Source of the DNA: Nodosilinea sp. PGN35
GTDB lineage: Bacteria > Cyanobacteriota > Cyanobacteriia > Phormidesmidales > Phormidesmidaceae
Assembly (NCBI RefSeq): GCF_029109325.1
Contig: NZ_JAQKQJ010000018.1
Location: forward strand, 1 to 64,000
Length of the DNA: 64,000 nucleotides
Reading direction: 5' to 3'
Notes under the pieces: generated by a model
Seen by the model: the letters and a program-made list of their open reading frames with translations, nothing else
What the model was told of the DNA's origin: nothing
The model's database searches: none
Part shown: positions 41,057 to 48,468 of the stretch, one piece after another
Layout of the letters: each line of letters begins with the position of its first letter
Position numbering within the stretch: the first letter of the stretch is position 1
Translations under genes and position numbers: made by a program

Positions 41057-41220
41057 TCCGCCATCCCCTCCTGGGAGGGGCAGGGGTGGGTCAGTCCGTA
41101 GGGTGCATTAGCGAAGCAGTGCACCACTCGAAAAACCCTTGCAGGAGATGTCTCATCCACACGAAACACCCCTGCAAACTAAGCCCGGTGCGTTACGGCT
41201 GCGCCTAACACACCCTACAA
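41057..41220. repeat. Dispersed repeats in the groES-groEL spacer
   Basis: The array includes CATCCCCTCCTGGGAGGGG (hairpin), GGGGTGGGTCAGTC, CGTAGGGTGCATTAGCGAAG with GTGCACCACT (41097-41128), and GGTGCGTTACGGCTGCGCCT with AACACACCCTACA (41187-41219). These fill most of the 259-bp spacer. Confidence 0.75.
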
Positions 41221-41275
41221 GTTCTCAACCAAACGCAGTTAGTTCAACCAATCTTGCTGGGAGGATTATTCATTC

Positions 41276-42910
41276 ATGGCTAAAACCATCACCTACAACG
41301 AAGATGCCCGTCGCGCCCTGGAGCGCGGTTTCGACCTGCTGGCCGAAGCCGTCGCCGTCACCCTTGGCCCCAAAGGCCGCAACGTGGTGCTTGAGAAAAA
41401 GTACGGCGCACCCCAGATCATCAACGACGGCATCACCATTGCTAAAGAAATTGAGCTAGAAGATCATATTGAAAACACCGCTGTCTCCCTGCTGCGCCAG
41501 GCGGCGAGCAAGACTAACGATGCCGCAGGCGACGGTACCACCACCGCCACCGTGCTGGGCCACGCCATTGTCAAAGAAGGTCTGCGCAACGTTGCCGCCG
41601 GGGCCAACGCCATTTCGCTGAAGCGCGGTATCGACAAAGCCACCGCTTTCCTGGTGGAAAAAATCGCCGAGCACGCCCGCCCCGTGGGTGACTCCAAGTC
41701 CATCGCCCAGGTCGGGGCCATCTCCGCCGGCAACGACGACGAAGTGGGCCAGATGATCGCCGACGCCATGGACAAAGTGGGCCGCGAGGGCGTCATCTCC
41801 CTGGAAGAGGGCAAGTCCATGACCACCGAACTGGAGGTCACCGAAGGGATGCGCTTCGACAAGGGCTACCTGTCGCCCTACTTCGTCACCGACACCGAGC
41901 GCATGGAGGCAGTCCTGGAGGATCCCTACATTCTGCTCACCGACAAGAAGATCGCCCTGGTGCAGGATCTGGTGCCCGTGCTGGAGCAGGTGGCCCGCTC
42001 CGGCAAGCCCCTGATGATCATCGCCGAAGACATTGAGAAAGAGGCCCTGGCCACCCTGGTGGTGAACCGCATGCGGGGCGTGCTGAACGTGGCTGCCGTG
42101 AAAGCGCCTGGGTTCGGCGATCGCCGCAAGGCCATGCTGGAAGACATCGCTGTATTAACTGGCGGCCAGGTGATCTCCGAAGACACTGGCCTCAAGCTCG
42201 ACAACGTGAAGGTGGACATGCTGGGCAGCGCCCGCCGCATCACCATCACCAAGGACACCACCACCGTGGTCGCCGAGGGCAACGAGCAGCAGGTCAAGGC
42301 CCGCTGTGAGCAAATTCGCCGCCAGATCGACGAGACCGACTCCACCTACGACAAAGAGAAGCTGCAAGAGCGCCTGGCCAAGCTCTCCGGCGGTGTGGCC
42401 GTGATCAAAGTCGGGGCCGCCACCGAAACCGAGATGAAGGACCGCAAGCTGCGCCTCGAAGACGCCATCAACGCCACCAAGGCCGCTGTTGAAGAGGGCA
42501 TCGTCCCCGGCGGTGGCACCACCCTGGCCCACCTGGCTCCCCAGCTCGAAGCCTGGGCCAGCGACAACCTCAGCGGCGAAGAGCTGCTGGGTGCCCAGAT
42601 CGTCACCCGCGCCCTCACCGCTCCCCTCAGCCGCATCGCCGAGAATGCGGGCTTCAACGGGGCGGTGATCGTTGAGCAGGTGAAAGAGAAGGACTTCACC
42701 GTCGGCTACGACGCGGCCACCAACCAGTTTGTTGACATGTTCGAAGCTGGCATTGTGGACCCCGCCAAGGTGACCCGCTCCGGGCTGCAAAATGCGGCCT
42801 CCATCGCCTCGATGGTGCTGACCACCGAGTGCATCGTGGTCGATAAGCCTGAGCCTAAAGCCCCCGCCGCTGGCGCTGGCGCTGGCATGGGCGGCGACTT
42901 CGACTACTAG
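41276..42910 (+). CDS. groEL: Chaperonin GroEL
   Basis: GroEL is the 60-kDa ATP-dependent folding chamber. The 544-residue protein has all family signatures: LGPKGRNVVLEKKYGAPQIINDGITIA, GDGTTTATVLG (ATP pocket), and AAVEEGIVPGGGTTLA. The C-terminus is GAGAGMGGDFDY rather than the GGM repeats of proteobacteria, as usual for the operon-encoded GroEL1 of cyanobacteria. GGGAGG precedes the ATG. It is the second gene of the CIRCE-controlled operon, but 259 bp of repeat-rich DNA separates it from groES. Confidence 0.97.
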   Translation: MAKTITYNEDARRALERGFDLLAEAVAVTLGPKGRNVVLEKKYGAPQIINDGITIAKEIELEDHIENTAVSLLRQAASKTNDAAGDGTTTATVLGHAIVKEGLRNVAAGANAISLKRGIDKATAFLVEKIAEHARPVGDSKSIAQVGAISAGNDDEVGQMIADAMDKVGREGVISLEEGKSMTTELEVTEGMRFDKGYLSPYFVTDTERMEAVLEDPYILLTDKKIALVQDLVPVLEQVARSGKPLMIIAEDIEKEALATLVVNRMRGVLNVAAVKAPGFGDRRKAMLEDIAVLTGGQVISEDTGLKLDNVKVDMLGSARRITITKDTTTVVAEGNEQQVKARCEQIRRQIDETDSTYDKEKLQERLAKLSGGVAVIKVGAATETEMKDRKLRLEDAINATKAAVEEGIVPGGGTTLAHLAPQLEAWASDNLSGEELLGAQIVTRALTAPLSRIAENAGFNGAVIVEQVKEKDFTVGYDAATNQFVDMFEAGIVDPAKVTRSGLQNAASIASMVLTTECIVVDKPEPKAPAAGAGAGMGGDFDY

Positions 42911-43096
42911 GTCGAACGGGTCAGCACCAAAGCCAAATCCCATCATCTCGATTCCCCACGGGCTACACCCTAGGGATGCAGCTGGGCCAGCGGCCCTACG
43001 ATCGCCGAGTTCAATCGGGGGTTGGCCCAGCAAGATTTGGCCCAGCAGGATTGGCTATAAGGCCGCCCGTCATAGCTCGATCTAGGATAGCCGTTC

Positions 43097-43130
43097 AAGA
43101 TCCCCAGCTTCTAAAGAAGCTGGGGATCTT
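43097..43130. repeat. AAGATCCCC palindromic hairpin
   Basis: AAGATCCCCAGCTTC and GAAGCTGGGGATCTT form a perfect 15-bp stem over a TAAA loop. The same AGATCCC type of hairpin lies in the start of the gene at 48082. Such repeats are scattered in cyanobacterial genomes; no T-run follows on either strand. Confidence 0.75.
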
Positions 43131-43179
43131 GCCCTATCGGAACATGGGGCTTAGGCTGAGTCAGCCCACCATACCCGCC

Positions 43180-43219
43180 ACCTGTAACCCGCCACCCGCT
43201 ACCTGTAACCCGCCACCCC
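43180..43219. repeat. 21-bp tandem repeat
   Basis: Two copies of ACCTGTAACCCGCCACCC plus three bases stand head to tail in the chlB upstream region. Confidence 0.8.
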
Positions 43220-43385
43220 AATCAAGATGCTTCGACTCCTGCCAACCGATACCAGGTAAAGAATTCTCTCACGGCTGCCCATCGGCGCTCCATCTTGGCG
43301 ACAATCTATGGGTCTACCTTTGCGACGCGGCCCAGGGTGTTTCGGCAAACTCACGCTGACCACCGCCACCAAGGAGACTCACCCG

Positions 43386-44924
43386 ATGAAACTGGCCTAC
43401 TGGATGTATGCCGGCCCGGCGCACATTGGCACCCTGCGCATCGCCAGCTCGTTTAAAAACGTGCACGCGATCATGCACGCGCCCCTGGGGGACGACTACT
43501 TTAATGTGATGCGATCGATGCTGGAGCGGGAGCGCGACTTTACCCCCGTCACCGCCAGCATTGTCGATCGCAATGTCTTAGCGCGCGGCTCCCAAGAAAA
43601 GGTGGTCGATAACATCGTCCGCAAAGACCAGGAAGAGCACCCCGATCTAATTGTGCTCACCCCCACCTGCACCTCCAGCATTTTGCAGGAAGATCTGGCC
43701 AACTTTGTGCAGCGGGCCAGCCTCGACTCCCAGGGCGATGTGCTGCTGGCCGATGTCAACCACTACCGGGTGAATGAGCTGCAAGCCGCCGATCGCACCC
43801 TCCAGCAGATCGTCCAGTTCTACACCGAAAAGGCCCGCAAACAGGGCACCCTACCCGAGGGCAAAACCGAAAAGCCCTCGGTAAACATCATTGGCATGAC
43901 CACCCTGGGGTTCCACAACAACCACGACTGCCGCGAGCTGCGCACCCTGATGGCTCAGCTCGGCATTGAGGTGAACCTGGTGATGCCCGAGGGCGCTCTG
44001 GTCACGCAAATTAAAGATATGGGCCGGGCCTGGTTTAACCTGGTGCCCTACCGCGAAGTGGGGCCGCTGACGGCGGAATACCTTCAAACCGAGCTGGGCA
44101 TGCCCTATGTCGATATCACCCCCATGGGCATTGTCGAGACCGCCCGCTGCATTCGCGCCATTCAGACGGTGCTAAACGATCTGGGGGCCGAGGTCAATTA
44201 CGACGCCTTGATCGACGAGCAGACCCGGTTTGTGTCCCAGGCGGCCTGGTTCTCGCGCTCCATTGACTGTCAAAACCTGACCGGCAAAAAGGCCGTGGTG
44301 TTTGGCGACAGCACCCACGCCGCCGCCATGACCAAGATTCTCGCCCGCGAGATGGGCATTCACGTGGTGCTGGCGGGTACCTACTGCAAGTACGACGCCG
44401 AGTGGTTTGCCGCTGAGGTGGGCGAGTACTGCGACGAGATTTTGGTCAGTGAAGACAACGGGGCGATCGGCGATCGCATTGCCCAGCTCGAGCCCGCCGC
44501 CATCTTCGGCACCCAGATGGAGCGCCACGTGGGCAAACGCCTCGATATCCCCTGCGGCGTGATCGCCGCCCCCATCCACATCCAAAACTTCCCGGTGGGC
44601 TATCGCCCGTTTATGGGCTACGAGGGGGCCAACCAGATCGTTGACCTGGTGTACAACTCCTTCACCCTGGGCATGGAAGACCACCTGCTGGAGTTCTTTG
44701 GCGGCCACGACACCAAGGAAATTCTCACTAAGACCATGAGCGCCGATGCCGCCGCCGAGGCGGGCCTGGGCTGGAGCGCCGACGGCCTGGCGGAACTGCA
44801 AAAGATCCCCGGTTTTGTGCGCGGCAAGGTGAAGCGCAACACCGAAAAGTTTGCCCGCGAGCAGGGGGTCGCCAACATAACCGCTGAGGTGCTGTACGCC
44901 GCGAAGGAGGCGGTAGGGGCATAG
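43386..44924 (+). CDS. chlB: Light-independent protochlorophyllide reductase subunit B
   Basis: ChlB is the nitrogenase-like MoFe-beta counterpart of the ChlLNB enzyme that reduces protochlorophyllide to chlorophyllide in the dark. The 512-residue length is standard. The N-terminus MKLAYWMYAGPAHIGTLRI, the cluster-ligand segment LTPTCTSSILQEDL and the C-terminal LGWSADGLAELQKIPGFVRGKVKRNTEKFAR (subunit B domain) are characteristic. The ATG at 43386 follows AAGGAGA. chlL and chlN are not in this window, so the genes are split in this genome, as in many cyanobacteria. Confidence 0.97.
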   Translation: MKLAYWMYAGPAHIGTLRIASSFKNVHAIMHAPLGDDYFNVMRSMLERERDFTPVTASIVDRNVLARGSQEKVVDNIVRKDQEEHPDLIVLTPTCTSSILQEDLANFVQRASLDSQGDVLLADVNHYRVNELQAADRTLQQIVQFYTEKARKQGTLPEGKTEKPSVNIIGMTTLGFHNNHDCRELRTLMAQLGIEVNLVMPEGALVTQIKDMGRAWFNLVPYREVGPLTAEYLQTELGMPYVDITPMGIVETARCIRAIQTVLNDLGAEVNYDALIDEQTRFVSQAAWFSRSIDCQNLTGKKAVVFGDSTHAAAMTKILAREMGIHVVLAGTYCKYDAEWFAAEVGEYCDEILVSEDNGAIGDRIAQLEPAAIFGTQMERHVGKRLDIPCGVIAAPIHIQNFPVGYRPFMGYEGANQIVDLVYNSFTLGMEDHLLEFFGGHDTKEILTKTMSADAAAEAGLGWSADGLAELQKIPGFVRGKVKRNTEKFAREQGVANITAEVLYAAKEAVGA

Positions 44925-44932
44925 GGCGTCTA

Positions 44933-45042
44933 AGGGGTTAGGTGCCTCTGGCATTAGGGGTCAGGTGCCTTTGGCATTAGGGGTCAGGTGCCTCTGCTGC
45001 TGCGTAGATAGCTGTCATGGCTTAGAAGGCACCTGACCCCTT
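44933..45042. repeat. REP-like cluster upstream of RAYT
   Basis: Two 23-bp half-units (AGGGGTYAGGTGCCTYTGG with CATT; 44933-44955, 44956-44978) are followed by a full hairpin unit (44979-45042) with arms AGGGGTCAGGTGCCT and AGGCACCTGACCCC and a loop containing GTAGATAGCTGTCATGGC. Confidence 0.88.
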
Positions 45043-45083
45043 GAGCGGGGAACTCTAGGCCATGATAGTCAAAATGTAGAGTC

Positions 45084-45686
45084 ATGCCTCGACCTCAGCG
45101 AGACCTGGTGCCAGGGGAGTACTACCATCTCTATAACCGAGGCAACAATCGCCAGAATATTTTTTTCGAGCGAGAGAACTACCTCTATTTTCTCAGACAG
45201 TTTCGTTACTTTGTCGCTGAAGAAACGGTGCATGTTGTGGCCTACTGCCTAATGCCCAACCACTACCATGTGCTAATTTACCTGCGCGAAGACGGGCTAT
45301 CAAAGGCGATGCAGCGATTTACAATGTCGTACACCAACGCGATGAATCGTCGCTATGGTCGCTGCGGATCGCTATTTCAAGGTAGGTTTCAAACTATTCA
45401 TGTCGATAGCGATGCCTATTTACTGCATCTAACTCGTTATATTCACCTGAACCCGATGAGGGCGTGTTTGGTGCAGCACCCGCAGGAGTGGGAGTTTTCG
45501 AGCTATTGCGACTATGTGGGGTTGCGGCGGGGCACGCTGCCGCAGATGGAGTGTGTGCTAAAGCAGGTAGGCTCGGCGGAGGCATACCGGCAGTTTGTGG
45601 AGGCTCCTTCTAAGGGGTCAGGTGCCTTTGATGCTGCGATAGATAACTGTCATGGCTTAAAAAGGCACCTGACCCCTGAACTTTGA
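45084..45686 (+). CDS. rayT: REP-associated tyrosine transposase (RAYT)
   Basis: RAYTs are single-copy IS200/IS605-like HUH endonucleases that mobilise or maintain REP hairpins. The 200-residue protein has the family start YYHLYNRGNNRQNIF, HUH motif LMPNHYHVLIYL, catalytic Tyr region FTMSYTNAMNRRYGRCGSLFQGRF and the DAYLLHLTRYIHLNPMRA block. No inverted-repeat IS ends surround it; it lies among hairpins of one REP family at 44933-45042, 45613-45677 and 45797-45860. Its last ~25 codons (from SKGSGAFDA to the stop) are read through the REP copy at 45613-45677, so the native C-terminus has been replaced or extended. Confidence 0.93.
   Translation: MPRPQRDLVPGEYYHLYNRGNNRQNIFFERENYLYFLRQFRYFVAEETVHVVAYCLMPNHYHVLIYLREDGLSKAMQRFTMSYTNAMNRRYGRCGSLFQGRFQTIHVDSDAYLLHLTRYIHLNPMRACLVQHPQEWEFSSYCDYVGLRRGTLPQMECVLKQVGSAEAYRQFVEAPSKGSGAFDAAIDNCHGLKRHLTPEL
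45613..45677. repeat. REP hairpin within the RAYT 3' end
   Basis: AGGGGTCAGGTGCCTTT and AAAGGCACCTGACCCCT flank a loop with GCGATAGATAACTGTCATGG. The copy is nearly identical to 45797-45860 and is inside the transposase coding region. Confidence 0.9.
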
Positions 45687-45689
45687 GGT

Positions 45690-45793
45690 AGGGGATGTTT
45701 ATAATCGCGGCATCAGCCTTCACTACGACCTAGCCGATTACCAGGCTGACATTGCCAGCCTGCGCGACAACAACGGCGATGAGAGGTTTCTGC
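45690..45793 (+). pseudogene. Remnant resembling a TPR-repeat gene
   Basis: Frame 3 reads VYNRGISLHYDLADYQADIA, which matches the tetratricopeptide pattern (YNRGI.H.DLGDYQ.AI.D). No start, stop or longer frame goes with it, and it lies between two REP copies, so it is probably a gene fragment. The similarity is short. Confidence 0.4.
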
Positions 45794-45796
45794 CAA

Positions 45797-45860
45797 AGGG
45801 GTCAGGTGCCTTTGATGCTGCGATAGATAACTGTCATGCTCTAAAAGGCACCTGACCCCT
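45797..45860. repeat. REP hairpin downstream of RAYT
   Basis: The full unit has arms AGGGGTCAGGTGCCTTT and AAAGGCACCTGACCCCT type. A degenerate single arm (GGGGGTAGGTGCCTTTG) follows at 45881-45897. Confidence 0.88.
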
Positions 45861-45952
45861 GGTGCGGGGACGTTTGGCCAGGGGGTAGGTGCCTTTGCCC
45901 TAAAATAAAGCTGTCCATTGCCGTTTGCTAGCATCTATGGCAAGTGTTTACC

Positions 45953-46399
45953 ATGTCTACAAAAGCCACCATTGCCTACGGAGATACATTCCACTGCTAT
46001 CACGAAGTGCTGGACGACAGCTATGTGTATCTGGAACTAGAGCAGGTGCAGTTTGAAGCTTCCTACAACCGGGTTATGGTGCCGATTCCGGTTCACATTT
46101 GGGAGGTGATTCGGCAGTATCCCGGTATTGATCTAGCATGGGCTGACAAATCTGATGCAGAGATTTTGGACCACGTGAGCCAACGTGTAGACGATCGCAT
46201 CCACAACTATGAAGCGGCTGAACCCGATAGAAAGGGGTTGGTTTCACTCTTTGGGGGTTTGGTATTTGGCAAAGCCGACAACCCTCGGGACGATCAGATT
46301 GAGCAGGGTGTAGCCCACTATCAACGGCTGCGGCAGCAGCAGCAGCAGGTCAAGGCTGCAATCGCAGATCTCCAGCAGGCCCAGCGCAACCCAGCCTAG
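45953..46399 (+). CDS. Hypothetical protein
   Basis: The 148-residue soluble protein is not one I recognise. The N-terminal half looks like mixed strands (ATIAYGDTFHCYHEVLDDSYVYLELEQVQFEAS, then MVPIPVHIWEVIRQYPGIDLAWAD), and the C-terminus is a coiled coil rich in Gln (HYQRLRQQQQQVKAAIADLQQAQ). The gene at 46415 starts 15 bp after its stop, so they are probably cotranscribed. No Shine-Dalgarno is obvious; a GTG at 45944 would add three residues. Confidence 0.7.
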   Translation: MSTKATIAYGDTFHCYHEVLDDSYVYLELEQVQFEASYNRVMVPIPVHIWEVIRQYPGIDLAWADKSDAEILDHVSQRVDDRIHNYEAAEPDRKGLVSLFGGLVFGKADNPRDDQIEQGVAHYQRLRQQQQQVKAAIADLQQAQRNPA

Positions 46400-46414
46400 T
46401 TTTGAGGTGCCGCT

Positions 46415-46930
46415 ATGCTTGACTTGGACAGAATTCAACACCTGGCAGAAACCTACGCGCCCCAAGAGCTATTTGCGGCTCTGGTGTGGCAGCGGCAGTT
46501 CAACCTGTTCGACGGGCCGCAGGTGATGACTGACTTGGCGAACCACCCTGACCTGTGGGAGAGCTTTGTGTTCACCAAGCCCGTCTTTGCACCCGACAAG
46601 CGTGGGCTGAGCTTCAGCGGTGTGGTAGATACGCTGCTGGCGATGGCCAACTATCGTCCCATGCCAGACACCAGCATTATTCACTTTGTGCAGTACCCGG
46701 CGGATACGCTCTACGTTTTGGCGGAGAACCGGGATGCAATCGTGGCGCAGCTGATGGAGTTGGGCAAAAAGTGGAAGGCCGATGAGGTCTATGCGTTTGA
46801 CGGCTCTATGGCAGAGGAGGAGGACTGGAAGTTTAGGAGCTATCTGTCGCTGCGGCTGAAGGATGGCCTGTGGGGCAAGCAGTCCGATCAGGATCGAGAT
46901 GCGATCGTCATCTCCTACTGGTGGGATTAG
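46415..46930 (+). CDS. Hypothetical protein
   Basis: The 171-residue soluble protein has no motif I recognise. It has no signal or membrane segment, and the composition (QYPADTLYVLAENRDAIVAQLMELGKKW ... AIVISYWWD) is that of a normal folded protein. GAGGTGCCGCT precedes the ATG. Pairing with the gene at 45953 in an accessory region suggests a two-gene unit of unknown function; an uncharacterised defence or toxin-antitoxin role is possible, but nothing shows it. Confidence 0.7.
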   Translation: MLDLDRIQHLAETYAPQELFAALVWQRQFNLFDGPQVMTDLANHPDLWESFVFTKPVFAPDKRGLSFSGVVDTLLAMANYRPMPDTSIIHFVQYPADTLYVLAENRDAIVAQLMELGKKWKADEVYAFDGSMAEEEDWKFRSYLSLRLKDGLWGKQSDQDRDAIVISYWWD

Positions 46931-46940
46931 CAGTTGAAAA

Positions 46941-47246
46941 CTACGCAGCCTGCTCATCCTTGACTGTGACTGAAAGCTTTAAGCCCAAACTACTCAATAA
47001 TTTTGAAACTACAAGAATTCCTGGCGCTTCCCCTTGGGAAAGCAGCTGATAGCAGGTATCCCAGCTTAGATCATGCTCATTGTGGCTAGAGGCTAGGCTT
47101 CTGCGGGCTTCAGCAACGTTTTTGAGCGCTAGCAAGATAGGCTCAAGCTCACCATCCTCTAGAACAGCATCTAGATAAGCCGCTGCCTCTGCCGGATCCT
47201 TAAGGGATTCGATGAGATAGGAGTGATAGCTTTTATAAGCTGGCAT
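46941..47246 (-). CDS. HigA-type antitoxin of a RelE/HigB addiction module
   Basis: The 101-residue protein begins YHSYLIESLKDPAEAAAYLDAVLEDGELEPILLALKNVAEARR, the hallmark of addiction-module antidote proteins of the HI1420 type, followed by a Cro-like helix-turn-helix (DTCYQLLSQGEAPGILVVSKLLSSLGLKLSV). It neutralises a RelE-like RNase and represses its operon. The toxin gene (47233-47436) overlaps its 5' end by 14 bp but is truncated. Confidence 0.85.
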   Translation of the reverse strand: MPAYKSYHSYLIESLKDPAEAAAYLDAVLEDGELEPILLALKNVAEARRSLASSHNEHDLSWDTCYQLLSQGEAPGILVVSKLLSSLGLKLSVTVKDEQAA

Positions 47247-47436
47247 CTTGCCTCTGCTGAAAATCTATCCAGTACTGCTTGGCCTTCAGAATATCCTGTC
47301 TTTGGCTGCTCTTGTCGCCCCCGCAGAGAAGAACGACTATAGCGGTTCCTGCTCGGGCAAAGTAAATGCGATAACCAGGGCCATAATCAACTCTAAGCTC
47401 TGAAACGCCCTCCCCCAGGGGCTTAGCATCTCCCAT
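47233..47436 (-). pseudogene. N-terminally truncated RelE/HigB-type toxin
   Basis: Only the C-terminal 67 residues remain: GDAKPLGEGVSELRVDYGPGYRIYFARAGTAIVVLLCGGDKSSQRQDILKAKQYWIDFQ. Full-length family members are about 95-105 residues with an N-terminal helix pair and RRLE.GNFGD before this point. Upstream the frame meets a stop (TAA) after about nine codons with no similarity to the family start. The C-terminal catalytic region is intact, but the missing helices normally complete the fold, so the toxin is probably inactive. Confidence 0.75.
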
Positions 47437-47446
47437 AGAGAATCCG

Positions 47447-47704
47447 ATGGTACAGCCTACCGATTACCGCCAGATGGTTTTAGACACCATTGCCCATGCT
47501 CTCAGCAGCGACCCTAACCCAGAGGTGCGCGCCAAAGCCGCAGAGTCTTTAGGCAAACTAGGTGATCAAGCAGTTACTCCAGTGCTGTTAGCGGCCCTAT
47601 CAGACTCAAACCTAGTTGTACAATGCAGCGTCATCCAAGCATTGGGGCATCTTGGCGATGAATCCGCCGTTCCCCAACTGCCGACTCCAGACGCTTCAGC
47701 GTGA
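47447..47704 (+). CDS. HEAT-repeat protein fragment
   Basis: The 85-residue ORF encodes about two HEAT repeats: NPEVRAKAAESLGKLGDQAVTPVLLAALSDSN and VVQCSVIQALGHLGDESAVPQL. The frame ends abruptly after PTPDASA. Cyanobacterial HEAT proteins (for example phycobilin lyase-like) are larger, so this may be a remnant, and it lies head-to-head with the truncated toxin, which it may have disrupted. Confidence 0.65.
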   Translation: MVQPTDYRQMVLDTIAHALSSDPNPEVRAKAAESLGKLGDQAVTPVLLAALSDSNLVVQCSVIQALGHLGDESAVPQLPTPDASA

Positions 47705-48081
47705 TCTGTCTCGGAGTGCAAGAGCGCCAGGGTCGGCGTTCCCACGCAGAGCATAAGGGCGATGCTGCGATGCTGTATGTAAGAGGCCGCGAATATTAAA
47801 TTGGCATTCTAGGCTCAGTAGCGATTTTGACTTGATTCCGGTAGCCGAATAAGGTACTTTACTGAGCTATGGCTGTCTGCGTGCAGTCTGAGCTTCCCAA
47901 AAATTTGGTCTAACGCCACTGGAAGGTGCTACCAACACCAACCAGCGGCTAACCCCGTCGGCAGGTACTAGCTGTCTCGGAGGCTAAGGTGATTTTACCT
48001 GGCCGCCCCGAACTGCACATGTCTGGGGCGGCCAAGTTTTTGGGATTCCTTACCCACCCTTAGCAAAGGAATCCCTGAACT
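47705..48081. other. Spacer with terminator
   Basis: Most of the 377 bp show no gene. The terminator-like hairpin at 48000-48041 is the only clear element. Confidence 0.5.
48000..48041 (+). terminator. Rho-independent terminator
   Basis: TGGCCGCCCC pairs with GGGGCGGCCA over a 15-base loop and is followed by AGTTTTT. It is the best intrinsic terminator in the window, 300 bp after the HEAT fragment, so its transcript is uncertain. Confidence 0.7.
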
Positions 48082-48369
48082 ATGTTGTGTTTTACCCGCC
48101 AAGATCCCTGGGTTCTGCCAGAACCCAGGGATCTGAACCCGCTGCACCATGTCAATCCTATCCACCAGCCGGGGCGCGAACGGTTGCGCCATTTGGTGAT
48201 AGGCTCGCCCGATGGGGTGCGCTCCACCATTCACACCCTGCATGTGCTGAACTACGCAGAACAGATGACCTGGAGCCAGTTGATTGCGATCCCAGAGTCG
48301 GGGATTTTGATTACCCCAGAGCAGGGGGAGGTGTTTAGCTACCTAATCCGGCATCGACAGTTGAGCTAG
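48082..48369 (+). CDS. Small hypothetical protein
   Basis: The C-terminal 55 residues (GSPDGVRSTIHTLHVLNYAEQMTWSQLIAIPESGILITPEQGEVFSYLIRHRQL) look like a family of small cyanobacterial proteins of unknown function. The first 38 residues are read through a perfect hairpin of the AGATCCC repeat family (48102-48134), so the true start may be the GTG at 48196 (VIGSPDGV). No domain of known function is seen. A hairpin at 48384-48427 follows the stop. Confidence 0.65.
   Translation: MLCFTRQDPWVLPEPRDLNPLHHVNPIHQPGRERLRHLVIGSPDGVRSTIHTLHVLNYAEQMTWSQLIAIPESGILITPEQGEVFSYLIRHRQLS
48102..48134. repeat. AGATCCC palindromic hairpin
   Basis: AGATCCCTGGGTTCTG and CAGAACCCAGGGATCT form a perfect 16-bp stem over a single base. 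It overlaps the 5' part of the small ORF and resembles 43097-43130. Confidence 0.8.
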
Positions 48370-48383
48370 CCGCCCATGCTAAA

Positions 48384-48434
48384 GGAGCCAGGAGTGCCGC
48401 CATGACCGGCTTCTGGCTCCTGGCTCCATTCTTG
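48384..48434 (+). terminator. Terminator-like hairpin
   Basis: GGAGCCAGGA pairs with TCCTGGCTCC over a 24-base loop and is followed by ATTCTTGTG. It follows the stop of the preceding small gene by 15 bp. The T-run is weak. Confidence 0.5.
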
Positions 48435-48468
48435 TGACAGAACAGTGTCTCGCCTTACAGGGCTACCC

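Larger units (their letters stand above)
42911..43385. other. Spacer between groEL and chlB
   Basis: No gene is visible. It contains a CCCCACGGGC repeat, the AAGATCCCC hairpin at 43097-43130, and the 21-bp tandem repeat at 43180-43219. The last 80 bp hold the chlB leader with AAGGAGA. Confidence 0.6.

Noticed and set aside
45713..45934. 73-codon minus-strand ORF between REP copies
   Set aside because: It is antisense to the TPR-like remnant and partly encoded by a REP hairpin.
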